Counted from the stretch's first letter, positions 8,306-15,020 are shown. The stretch: DNA of 24,198 nucleotides from Bacteroidota bacterium (GCA_023459355.1 JAEWUM010000035.1:1-24198); one strand, 5' to 3'. Program-made: numbers and translations. The notes: generated by a model from the letters alone, not told the origin.

Positions 8306-8974
8306 TTAAACCAGCAATTCTTTTAATTTATCAAAGTCCAGGATTTGGTATTCGCGGCGTGTTACCCGGATGATGCCATCGTGTATCATTTCCGATAAAC
8401 TCCTGGCAAACGAAGGCCGGGCAACGGCAAAAAATTCCGCCAGTTCGCCCTGACTTTTATTGATTACAAAAGGTTTTAAAGAACCCTGTGCCTGTTCCAA
8501 CAGGTAATGAGCTAATTTCCCTTTGATGGTCTTGATGGACAATAATTGCAGCCGGTTCGTTAAAAACTGCGTCCTGTTGGCATTGTGTGTCAGGTAATTC
8601 TGCATGAAATGAGGATTGCTCATCATCAGACGCACGATTTCCGACTTGGGTATTTTAATGATTTCGACTTCTTCGAGTGCTGTTACGTTTACCGGTGACT
8701 GGTTATTATCCGAAAACAAGAATTCCGAAACCAAAGGTTTGGGCGCTTCAATTGTTTCTATGCTGACTAAATTGCCGTTTTCGGTGATGATTTCAGTTTT
8801 AACCGAACCCACAGTCAGTATGTACAAGGCATCACATACTTCTCCCTGTCTGATAATCAGTTGATTTTTCGGGTACGCCCTGATGGTACACTTTAAATCA
8901 TCGAGAAAAGCCTCTTCGTCTAATATGTTTAAATTGCCACAAACGGGACAACTCTGAAAATCACTGTGTTTCAT
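8306..8974 (-). CDS. Crp/Fnr-family transcriptional regulator (possibly HcpR-like)
   Basis: 222 residues. A cyclic-nucleotide-binding-type sensor domain covers ~30-140 (AYPKNQLIIRQGEVCDALYILTVG... and the NVTALEEVEIIKIPKSE strand). A dimerisation helix follows, then a C-terminal winged helix (KSQGELAEFFAVARPSFARS, the recognition helix). The N-terminus carries Cys9-x2-Cys12 and Cys29, which could bind a metal or cluster, but the usual Fnr cysteine pattern is not clear. The arginine of the cAMP-binding PRSALVAR-type loop is absent, so cAMP is unlikely to be the ligand. It is upstream of, and co-directed with, the antiporter, and divergent from a cupin/ferredoxin unit that has a Crp/Fnr-type palindrome in its promoter. 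HcpR-like control of nitrosative-stress genes is an inference from that neighbourhood only. Confidence 0.88.
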   Translation of the reverse strand: MKHSDFQSCPVCGNLNILDEEAFLDDLKCTIRAYPKNQLIIRQGEVCDALYILTVGSVKTEIITENGNLVSIETIEAPKPLVSEFLFSDNNQSPVNVTALEEVEIIKIPKSEIVRLMMSNPHFMQNYLTHNANRTQFLTNRLQLLSIKTIKGKLAHYLLEQAQGSLKPFVINKSQGELAEFFAVARPSFARSLSEMIHDGIIRVTRREYQILDFDKLKELLV

Positions 8975-9013
8975 ATCAAATTATTATTAATTCGATTCAG
9001 AAATTCAAAATAT

Positions 9014-9222
9014 GAGATCCTTCACTACGTTCAGGATGACAGGTATTCATTGTTATGATACCCCGTCGGCTACTGACAGCATATAGATTATGTTAATTTT
9101 AGCGACGGGTTCGGGAATTCCTGAACCGTCGTCGCTACGAATCTATTCAGTCAGCAAAAGACAGTGCGACGGTTATAATACTCGCTGAAAAGTTGTCATC
9201 CCGAGCAAAGCGAGGGAACTAA
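9014..9222. repeat. Palindromic repeat element, copy B (inverted relative to copy A)
   Basis: The reverse complement of this segment aligns end to end with 5911-6120, with roughly ten mismatches (about 95% identity by hand). Its terminal repeats are at 9014-9043 and 9193-9222. The central palindrome reads GGGTTCGGGAATTCCTGAACC, with a few changes from copy A. Together with copy A it brackets the regulator/antiporter operon in inverted orientation. It lies upstream of both divergent transcription units, but ends 75 bases before the Crp/Fnr-type palindrome of the cupin promoter. With the operator and promoter below, this accounts for most of the 403-base gap 8975-9377. Confidence 0.85.
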
Positions 9223-9296
9223 TTTTCTATTCCTGATTCACATTATGGATGTAAAAATACTTTAAAATTATTATTTCACCAAAAATACCACGTACT

Positions 9297-9312
9297 TGTA
9301 ACAACTGTTACA
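9297..9312. promoter_or_regulatory. Crp/Fnr-type operator palindrome upstream of the cupin gene
   Basis: TGTAACAACTGTTACA is a perfect 7-2-7 inverted repeat. Dimeric Crp/Fnr regulators bind palindromes of this size. Its centre (9304.5) is about 40 bases upstream of the start site predicted from the TATATTTG box at 9334-9341, the position where class II Crp/Fnr activators bind. The divergent Crp/Fnr-family gene is the obvious candidate protein. I saw no second copy of this palindrome in the window. Confidence 0.6.
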
Positions 9313-9333
9313 GATTGTTTGTTTTAGCATCAC

Positions 9334-9341
9334 TATATTTG
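9334..9341 (+). promoter_or_regulatory. Putative -7 box of the cupin/ferredoxin promoter
   Basis: TATATTTG matches the TAnnTTTG consensus and lies 36 bases upstream of the cupin ATG. No TTG sits at the ideal 19-21-base distance, which fits a promoter that depends on an activator bound at the palindrome just upstream. Confidence 0.55.
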
Positions 9342-9377
9342 TGTTCAAAATTAAACAACAATTAAAATTCATTCAAG

Positions 9378-9734
9378 ATGGCTGATTATAAATTTGCTCC
9401 GGGAGTACAAAGTAAAGGTTTTCCAAAAGCTGAGAAATTCAGTTTTGCTGAAAGTGTATCGTATGCCGATGGTTCCATCGTAAGTAAGATTTTACTCCGA
9501 AATGAAAAAGGAAATGTAACGCTTTTTGCCTTCGATAAAGGAGAAGTGCTGAGCGAACACACTGCTCCTTATGATGCTATTGTACAGGTGCTTGACGGCA
9601 AATCAAAAGTAATTATCGATGGTAAACCGCACGAATTAGTGGCAGGCGAAAGCATCATCATGCCGGCTAATATACCGCATGCGTTGACCGCGGTAGAGAA
9701 GTTCAAAATGACATTAATCATGATCAAAGGGTAA
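9378..9734 (+). CDS. Small single-domain cupin protein
   Basis: 118 residues forming one cupin beta-barrel. The two conserved cupin motifs are recognisable: SEHTAPYDAIVQVLDGKSKV (motif 1, with one metal-ligand-like His and no clear second one) and GESIIMPANIPHALTAVEKF (motif 2, with His). The metal-binding set is therefore reduced compared with enzymatic cupins, and a binding or sensing role is plausible. It is the first gene after a promoter with a Crp/Fnr-type operator and is followed on the same strand by an iron-sulfur protein. Small cupins of this type occur beside hybrid-cluster-protein or anaerobic stress genes in anaerobes; no such enzyme gene is present here. Exact substrate unknown. 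Confidence 0.88.
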   Translation: MADYKFAPGVQSKGFPKAEKFSFAESVSYADGSIVSKILLRNEKGNVTLFAFDKGEVLSEHTAPYDAIVQVLDGKSKVIIDGKPHELVAGESIIMPANIPHALTAVEKFKMTLIMIKG

Positions 9735-9740
9735 TCATTC

Positions 9741-9851
9741 ATGCGAATCAGGAGTTGAAAATTAGATCCCTCACTTCCGTGTCATCCCGAACGGAAGTGA
9801 GGGATCTAAGTGACGCAGCGAAGGTTCTAATTTTCAACTCCTGATTCGCAT
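9741..9851. repeat. Compound palindromic element between cupin and ferredoxin genes
   Basis: Outer arms of 26 bases match perfectly (9741-9766 and 9826-9851). Nested inside, 9762-9780 and 9791-9809 form a second perfect 19-base stem with a ten-base loop. The inner stem carries the same terminal sequence (TTAGATCCCTCACTTCCG, with GTCATCCCGA as the loop) as the other elements in this window. The two stems share bases 9762-9766, so they cannot both form in full. It could attenuate or process a cupin-ferredoxin transcript. Confidence 0.8.
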
Positions 9852-9874
9852 CATTCAATATCAAATAAAGAAAA

Positions 9875-10744
9875 ATGAAAAGAACCATCATAAAAATCGA
9901 TGAAGAGTTGTGCAACGGTTGCGAGTTGTGTGTACAGGGATGTCATGAAGGAGCGCTACAGATGATTGACGGCAAAGCCCGGTTAGTCAGCGAGTTGTAT
10001 TGCGACGGATTGGGAGCTTGCGTGGGTGATTGTCCGGTTGGCGCCATTACCTTAGAAGAGCGTGAAGCAGTGCCCTATGATGAAATTGCAACCATCGAAA
10101 GGATGATCCCGAAAGGAGAGAAGACCATCCTCGCGCATCTCAAACACCTGAAAGAACATGGTGAGTTCGGATACTTAAAAGAGGCAGTAAGCTATTTAAA
10201 AGCCAACGAAATACCGGTTGATTTCTCAGTTGTACACAACATGCCCGTTCCACAACATCAGGGCGGAGGTTGTCCCGGAAGCAGGGAAATTAGCTTTACA
10301 GCACCCAAACCGGTGGCTGCCGGCTTTAAAATGGTGCATCCGGTACATACCGACGAACCCGCTTCTCAGTTGCGACAGTGGCCGGTACAATTACACCTGC
10401 TGAATCCACAGGCCGGTTATTTCAAAGGAGCTGATGTAGTTTTAGCGGCCGATTGCGTGCCCTTTAGTTTTCCCGACTTTCACAACCGGTTTTTAAAAGG
10501 CAAGACATTGGCCATAGCCTGTCCCAAACTCGACAGCAACAAGGAATCGTACCTGCAAAAGATAAAATCCATGATCGTGGATTCACAAATCAATACGCTG
10601 CAAGTAGTGATTATGGAGGTCCCCTGTTGTGGAGGACTGCTTAGTTTAGCCATGCAGGCGGTCAAAGAAGCAGGAAAGAAAATCCCGGTTAAACTGTCGA
10701 TTGTAGGCATCAAAGGAGAGGTGTTGCAGGAAGAATGGGTGTAA
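9875..10744 (+). CDS. Ferredoxin-type 4Fe-4S protein with additional C-terminal domain
   Basis: 289 residues. The N-terminus is a dicluster ferredoxin module: Cys13-x2-Cys16-x2-Cys19-x3-Cys23 (CNGCELCVQGC) and a second motif, Cys43-x5-Cys49-x3-Cys53-Pro (CDGLGACVGDCP), in which Leu takes the place of the usual second cysteine. The second site may therefore hold a [3Fe-4S] or otherwise altered cluster. A His/Gly-rich linker (PQHQGGGCPG) leads to a ~150-residue domain with further conserved-looking cysteines (VLAADCVPFSFPDF, AIACPKLDS, EVPCCGG). Proteins of this layout often sit beside hcp (hybrid cluster protein) in anaerobes, and electron transfer in reductive stress is the probable role. It is probably co-transcribed with the cupin gene across the palindromic element, and is followed by a clear terminator. 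Confidence 0.85.
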   Translation: MKRTIIKIDEELCNGCELCVQGCHEGALQMIDGKARLVSELYCDGLGACVGDCPVGAITLEEREAVPYDEIATIERMIPKGEKTILAHLKHLKEHGEFGYLKEAVSYLKANEIPVDFSVVHNMPVPQHQGGGCPGSREISFTAPKPVAAGFKMVHPVHTDEPASQLRQWPVQLHLLNPQAGYFKGADVVLAADCVPFSFPDFHNRFLKGKTLAIACPKLDSNKESYLQKIKSMIVDSQINTLQVVIMEVPCCGGLLSLAMQAVKEAGKKIPVKLSIVGIKGEVLQEEWV

Positions 10745-10752
10745 AATACCGG

Positions 10753-10776
10753 ACAGGACATCAAATGTCCTGTTTT
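10753..10776 (+). terminator. Rho-independent terminator after the ferredoxin gene
   Basis: A perfect stem ACAGGACAT / ATGTCCTGT (10753-10761 and 10765-10773) with a three-base loop runs into a short T tract (10773-10776), nine bases after the stop codon. The T tract is short, but the position is right. Confidence 0.7.
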
Positions 10777-10883
10777 GGTCATTATATGTCCCATTTTCGT
10801 CAATATTGGTCAACTTTATGTCAAAACTTATGTTTAGGTTTGCATCGCAATCCCTGATCAAATTAACATAAACGAGAACCAAT

Positions 10884-10943
10884 ATGAAACGCTCAATCAA
10901 TCCTCATCCTGTGAACCCATTCAACTACGATTCACCTACATAG
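10884..10943 (+). CDS. Possible 19-residue small protein or leader peptide
   Basis: The frame starts with ATG and reads MKRSINPHPVNPFNYDSPT before TAG. It lies 41 bases after a TAnnTTTG box (TAGGTTTG, 10835-10842), and its stop codon is the first base triplet of a hairpin (10941-10960). It could be a genuine small gene, a leader peptide, or the remnant 5' end of a lost gene such as one that once followed the ferredoxin gene. I do not recognise it, and so short a frame can occur by chance. Confidence 0.25.
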   Translation: MKRSINPHPVNPFNYDSPT

Positions 10944-11090
10944 TAGCATATTAGCTACTAAATCTTTCAAAACATACAATCAGGAATTATTTCTCTTTGA
11001 ATATTACCTGAAATGGTCGGCTGAATAGCCGTATAGCCGGCTTGTAGATAATGCGTGTTAAGTAATTAATGCGCATTATTTTTATGCAAA

Positions 11091-11222
11091 ATAAATTCAT
11101 TTTATGCCCTACATAAATTCATTTTATGCCCTACGTAAAACAATTTTATGCCCTACGTAAAATGATTTTACACCCTACGTAAATTCAATTTATGCTTTAC
11201 GTAAATTCAATTCGTGCTTTTT
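11091..11222. repeat. Six tandem 22-bp repeats upstream of hsdM
   Basis: The units start at 11091, 11113, 11135, 11157, 11179 and 11201, each exactly 22 bases. The first two are identical (ATAAATTCATTTTATGCCCTAC). The next four drift, and most keep a TACGTAAA junction and the CCCTAC or CTTTAC end. The period is close to two turns of the helix, so bound proteins would line up on one face. There are no unique spacers, so this is not a CRISPR array. It lies about 340 bases upstream of hsdM at the left border of the defence island. Iteron-like binding sites or an integration-associated repeat are possible. Confidence 0.8.
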
Positions 11223-11384
11223 GCCACAAAATTTGACAAAAAATTGAGCTTTTTGGGGTAGGTAATAGGGGAGAAGCGTAGCTTATTATCTATTGATTTG
11301 TAGGGGTAAAGAATAACCGGGTTTGATGGGATGTTGTAAAATATACGGCATTGATATAGTTTGAGATTTTGTTAAATTATTGTA

Positions 11385-11414
11385 TTGTTTTTCTAAAATT
11401 TGTTATTATATTTG
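11385..11414 (+). promoter_or_regulatory. Putative promoter of the hsdM operon (distal)
   Basis: TTG at 11385-11387, a 19-base gap, then TATATTTG at 11407-11414: a full match to the Bacteroidota promoter pattern with correct spacing. The message would have a ~140-base leader before hsdM. Confidence 0.55.
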
Positions 11415-11524
11415 GGGAATTTTTATCACACTGCGACTGTATAAGTCCTTTTCATCTCATTAATCATATAAAAGAAAAATTTAATGACAGGCAACTTGAT
11501 AGAGTGTAAACAACTAAAAAAAAG

Positions 11525-11532
11525 TAACTTTG
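11525..11532 (+). promoter_or_regulatory. Putative proximal -7 box before hsdM
   Basis: TAACTTTG fits TAnnTTTG and lies 28 bases upstream of the hsdM ATG, the usual distance in this phylum. The nearest TTG (11496-11498) is 26 bases upstream, which is too far for a good -33 box. Confidence 0.45.
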
Positions 11533-11560
11533 CAATCTAACTTGAAAACATAATCAATAA

Positions 11561-13156
11561 ATGGCTAAAAGAGCAAAAACAGAACAGGAAGAACCATTAG
11601 AAAAAAAACTTTGGAAAGCTGCCGACAAGCTCCGAAAGAACATGGATGCGGCTGAATACAAACATGTTGTTTTAGGTTTGATTTTCTTAAAATATATATC
11701 CGATGCTTTCGAGGAACAATATCAAAATCTGGTAGCTCAAATAAGTGATGGAGCCGACCCCGAAGATAAAAACGAATATCTGGCAGAGAAAGTATTCTTC
11801 GTTCCACCTACTGCCCGTTGGAACTATATACAGGGCCGTGCATCTCAACCAACCATAGGCAAAGACATTGACGATGCCATGGATGCCATTGAAAAAGACA
11901 ATCCTTCATTGCGCGGCGTATTACCAAAAGTATTTTCACAAGAAAAACTCGACAAAGCCAGTCTGGGAGGTCTGGTGAATTTGGTTGGGTCTGCCACCTT
12001 GGGAACAAAAGAAGCACAAAGTAAAGATATACTTGGACAGGTTTTTGAATACTTCCTGGGCGAATTTGCATTGTCTGAAGGAAAAAAAGGAGGTCAATTT
12101 TACACACCTCAAAGCGTAGTGAAATTATTGGTTGAAATGCTTGAACCCTACGAAGGACGGGTATTTGACCCTTGTTGTGGAAGTGGTGGTATGTTTGTAC
12201 AAAGCGAAAAGTTTATTAAATCGCATCAGGATTATTACCGTAGGGGCAATCCCTCGCGGTTGCCACTCTCTGATGTTGATAGAATCAGTATTTACGGACA
12301 AGAGAGCAATCAAACCACCTGGCGTTTGGCAAAGATGAATCTTTCTATTCGGGGAATCGACAGCAGTAATGTGAAATGGAACAACGAAGGTTCATTTCTG
12401 AACGATGCACACAAAGATCTGAAGGCAGATTATATCATTGCTAATCCACCTTTTAACGACAGTGATTGGAGTGGAGAACTATTGCGTGACGATGCTCGTT
12501 GGAAGGTATTAGGCGAAAAGTTGGTGCCTCCTGCCGGAAATGCCAATTATGCCTGGATTCAACATTTCCTGTATCATTTAGCACCAAGCGGACAAGCAGG
12601 ATTTGTACTCTCGAAAGGGTCATTGACCACCAACACCACCGGCGAAGGTGAGATAAGAAAAGCATTGATAGAAAAAGGATTGGTAGATTGTATTGTAAAC
12701 CTTCCAACCAAATTGTTTTTAAATACGCAGATTCCTGCTTGTTTATGGTTTTTATCCCGCAACCGTAAAGGACGTGAAAACGAAATACTATTTATCGATG
12801 CCCGAAACATGGGCTTTTTGATCAATCGGAAAAACAGGGATTTATCACCCGAAGATATCGAGCTGATAGCAGGAACATATCACAACTGGCGCAGTAAGGG
12901 CGATGGCTTGTCCTCACCCTATGAGGACATTCCGGGATTTTGCAAAGTAGCAACCATCGACGAAGTTGCCAAATTAAATTATGTATTAACGCCAGGCAGA
13001 TACGTTGGATTGGCTGACGAAGAAGATGATTTTAATTTTGTAGAACGCTTCACAAGTCTGAAAGCCGAACTTGAAAAACAAATTGCCGAAGAAGCAGATT
13101 TGAATAAAAAAATAGCTGAAAATTTAGCCAAAATAAAACTACCTACAAATGCTTAA
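11561..13156 (+). CDS. hsdM: Type I restriction-modification DNA methyltransferase subunit HsdM
   Basis: 531 residues, the normal length. It transfers a methyl group from S-adenosylmethionine to adenine in the site chosen by HsdS, and joins HsdS and HsdR in the restriction complex. The N-terminal helical HsdM domain (~1-160; EKKLWKAADKLRKNMDAAEY, LKYISDAFEE) is followed by the N6-adenine methylase domain. Motif I is DPCCGSGGMF from Asp203 and the catalytic motif IV is NPPF at 295-298. GGQFYTPQSVVKLLVEML just before motif I is typical. The C-terminus is a coiled coil (ERFTSLKAELEKQIAEEADL). The last eight bases overlap the HEPN gene start, so translation of the two is probably coupled. The product is a DNA-modifying enzyme and shows no damage. 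Confidence 0.96.
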   Translation: MAKRAKTEQEEPLEKKLWKAADKLRKNMDAAEYKHVVLGLIFLKYISDAFEEQYQNLVAQISDGADPEDKNEYLAEKVFFVPPTARWNYIQGRASQPTIGKDIDDAMDAIEKDNPSLRGVLPKVFSQEKLDKASLGGLVNLVGSATLGTKEAQSKDILGQVFEYFLGEFALSEGKKGGQFYTPQSVVKLLVEMLEPYEGRVFDPCCGSGGMFVQSEKFIKSHQDYYRRGNPSRLPLSDVDRISIYGQESNQTTWRLAKMNLSIRGIDSSNVKWNNEGSFLNDAHKDLKADYIIANPPFNDSDWSGELLRDDARWKVLGEKLVPPAGNANYAWIQHFLYHLAPSGQAGFVLSKGSLTTNTTGEGEIRKALIEKGLVDCIVNLPTKLFLNTQIPACLWFLSRNRKGRENEILFIDARNMGFLINRKNRDLSPEDIELIAGTYHNWRSKGDGLSSPYEDIPGFCKVATIDEVAKLNYVLTPGRYVGLADEEDDFNFVERFTSLKAELEKQIAEEADLNKKIAENLAKIKLPTNA

Positions 13157-13601
13157 CGAAGAAATACGCTGGATACAGCGATTTAGCAATTACCGTAAAG
13201 CATTGGCTCGACTTGCCAATGCAGTAGCTTTGACTGAGGAGCGGAAACTATCCGATTTGGAACAACAGGGGTTAATTCAGGCATTTGAGTTTACTTTTGA
13301 TATGGCATGGAAAACCTTGCAGGATTTCGTTTTTGACAGAGGCTATACCGGTGAGCGCAACAAACCTATACGCATAATAGTAGAAGCTGCCTCGCAAGGC
13401 ATAATAAACGAACTGGCTTGGCGCGACATGTACACAAGCCGCAATAAAACTTCGCATACTTACGACGAAGAAATTGCGGAAGATGTATATACTCATGTTT
13501 TAGAAACACATTATCCGCTTTTAGTGCAATTAGAAACAAGGCTACAGCTTGAAAGATTAAATCAGGAAAAAAACCTTTTTAATCAGGACAAAAAAGAATG
13601 A
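13149..13601 (+). CDS. HepT-type HEPN toxin (HI0074 / nucleotidyltransferase substrate-binding family)
   Basis: 150 residues, all helical, matching the HI0074-type 'nucleotidyltransferase substrate binding' HEPN family (NYRKALARLANAV, LIQAFEFTFDMAWKTLQDF). The HEPN RNase motif is intact as Arg98-x4-His103-x-Tyr105 (RNKTSHTY), the RX4HXY form in which, in characterised HepT toxins, the tyrosine is AMP-modified by the partner MntA to switch the RNase off. The partner nucleotidyltransferase is encoded immediately downstream, overlapping by four bases (ATGA), but as the N-terminal domain of HsdS. The gene begins inside the end of hsdM. Toxin function is inferred from the family; an antitoxin-only or non-toxic role is possible in this unusual setting. 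Confidence 0.9.
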   Translation: MLNEEIRWIQRFSNYRKALARLANAVALTEERKLSDLEQQGLIQAFEFTFDMAWKTLQDFVFDRGYTGERNKPIRIIVEAASQGIINELAWRDMYTSRNKTSHTYDEEIAEDVYTHVLETHYPLLVQLETRLQLERLNQEKNLFNQDKKE

Positions 13602-15007
13602 AATTTGGATTAACCCAACATATTATCGATGGCATCTCATCCATCTTGGAGCAATATACCAAAGTGGACAAAGCATTAATTTTTGGCAGCCGGGCAAAAG
13701 GTAATTACCGTCCTGACTCCGATATTGATATTGCCATAACGGGACAAGATATTACTTATAAAGATATTACAAGTATTAGCGTTAAGATGGATGACCTCAA
13801 TATTGGTTTGTCTGTTGACTTGCTGGACTACCATTCCATCAACGAACCTGCCCTCAAAGAACATATCGATAGAGTGGGGATTGAGTTTTATAGTAGGTGG
13901 AAGGAATTCAAGTTAGGTGATATTGCAGATATTACTTCTAGTAAAAGGATTTTCTTTTCAGATTATGTTACTTCTGGTATTCCATTCTATCGTTCTAAAG
14001 AAATAATTGAAAAAGCTCAAGGTGATGATATTTCAACTGACTTATTTATAACTGAAGAAAAGTTTTATGAAATCAAAGAAAAATATGGAGCGCCCCAAAA
14101 TGGAGATATTTTAATTTCGGCAGTTGGTGAAAGAGCAGGAATTCCTTATTGTGTTAATCAAGATGGTGATTTCTATTTTAAAGATGGTAATTTAATATGG
14201 TTTAGAAATTTCAACTCGGATATATATTCTAACTTCCTTGTTTATTATTTTAATTCTTCAGCAGGGCAACAGAGATTAGAATCAACAATGATTGGGTCAG
14301 CTCAAAAAGCATTAACCATAATTGGACTAAAAAATTTAGAAGTTGCTTTTCCTCCTTTTAAAGAACAAACCACCATTGCCTCTATTCTTGCCAGTTTAGA
14401 TGATAAAATTGATCTGTTGCACCGCCAAAACAAAACACTGGAACAATTGGCTGAAATGCTTTTCAGGCAGTGGTTTGTGGAGGAAGCGGAAGGGAGCATT
14501 ACTCTTGGAGAAATAGCAAAAGTTTCGACTGGAAAAGGATTAAAACGTAATGAATTTATTGAAAATGGTTTATATCCAATTTTAGGTGCAAATGGAGAAA
14601 TTGGAAGAACAAACAATTATCTAACAGATGAAATGCTAATTTTGACAGGAAGAGTCGGAACACTTGGTGAAGTAAAAATTAGTAGAGGCAAAGTGTGGAT
14701 TTCTGATAATGTTTTGATAATTAACCCGAATGAAAGTAAGTATTTCTATCCAATATATTTTTCATTAACAAGAATAGAATTTGAAAATATGAATGTTGGA
14801 AGCACACAACCATTAATTACTCAAACAGATTTAAAAAAAATCGAAATAAAATTTCCGAATGAATTTAAATTGGAGAAATTTACTGAAGATTGTAATTTGT
14901 ATTTTGATAAAATCAACAAAAACACCACCCAAATCCGGACCCTAACCCAAACTCGCGATACACTGCTGCCAAAGTTGATGAGTGGTGAAGTAAGGGTGGA
15001 AATGTAA
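13598..15007 (+). CDS. hsdS: MntA nucleotidyltransferase fused to type I specificity subunit HsdS
   Basis: 469 residues in one uninterrupted frame. Residues 1-99 are a complete minimal nucleotidyltransferase: GSRAKGNYRPDSDIDIAI at 30-47 gives the GSx10DxD active site (Gly30-Ser31, Asp42, Asp44), the third aspartate is in VDLLD (Asp74 or Asp77), and the domain ends with HIDRVGIEFY as stand-alone MNT proteins do. From Trp101 the sequence is HsdS: WKEFKLGDIADITS opens target-recognition domain 1, IIGLKNLEVAFPPFKEQTTI and a long helix (SILASLDDKIDLLHRQNKTL) form the first conserved region, LGEIAKVSTGKGL opens domain 2, and TRDTLLPKLMSGEV ends the second. It overlaps the HEPN gene by four bases. 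No ATG lies near the junction; the closest alternative start is GTG at 13874. The expected product is a DNA-recognition subunit carrying the HEPN antitoxin. Confidence 0.93.
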   Translation: MKFGLTQHIIDGISSILEQYTKVDKALIFGSRAKGNYRPDSDIDIAITGQDITYKDITSISVKMDDLNIGLSVDLLDYHSINEPALKEHIDRVGIEFYSRWKEFKLGDIADITSSKRIFFSDYVTSGIPFYRSKEIIEKAQGDDISTDLFITEEKFYEIKEKYGAPQNGDILISAVGERAGIPYCVNQDGDFYFKDGNLIWFRNFNSDIYSNFLVYYFNSSAGQQRLESTMIGSAQKALTIIGLKNLEVAFPPFKEQTTIASILASLDDKIDLLHRQNKTLEQLAEMLFRQWFVEEAEGSITLGEIAKVSTGKGLKRNEFIENGLYPILGANGEIGRTNNYLTDEMLILTGRVGTLGEVKISRGKVWISDNVLIINPNESKYFYPIYFSLTRIEFENMNVGSTQPLITQTDLKKIEIKFPNEFKLEKFTEDCNLYFDKINKNTTQIRTLTQTRDTLLPKLMSGEVRVEM

Positions 15008-15020
15008 AAAATATAATACA

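Larger units (their letters stand above)
10745..11560. other. 816-base non-coding gap between the ferredoxin gene and hsdM
   Basis: No gene of normal size is present in either strand. The gap holds, in order: the terminator above; a TAGGTTTG box at 10835-10842 and a 19-codon open frame after it; a small hairpin at 10941-10960 (arms TAGTAGC / GCTACTA); a CGGCT-GAAT-AGCCG hairpin at 11018-11031; the 22-bp tandem repeats; and two promoter-like boxes before hsdM. The DNA from about 11060 on is much richer in A+T than the left half, marking the start of the acquired defence island. Confidence 0.7.

Noticed and set aside
10990..11045. tRNA gene suggested by GC-rich stems (AGCCG repeats)
   Set aside because: Only a short CGGCT/AGCCG stem can be formed; there is no T-loop (TTCGA-type) or cloverleaf layout.
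11091..11222. CRISPR array
   Set aside because: The 22-bp units are directly adjacent with no unique spacers, and no cas genes are nearby.
13598..15007. Phase-variable hsdS inversion system
   Set aside because: There is one hsdS, no inverted silent hsdS partner and no recombinase; the tail remnants are in the same orientation.
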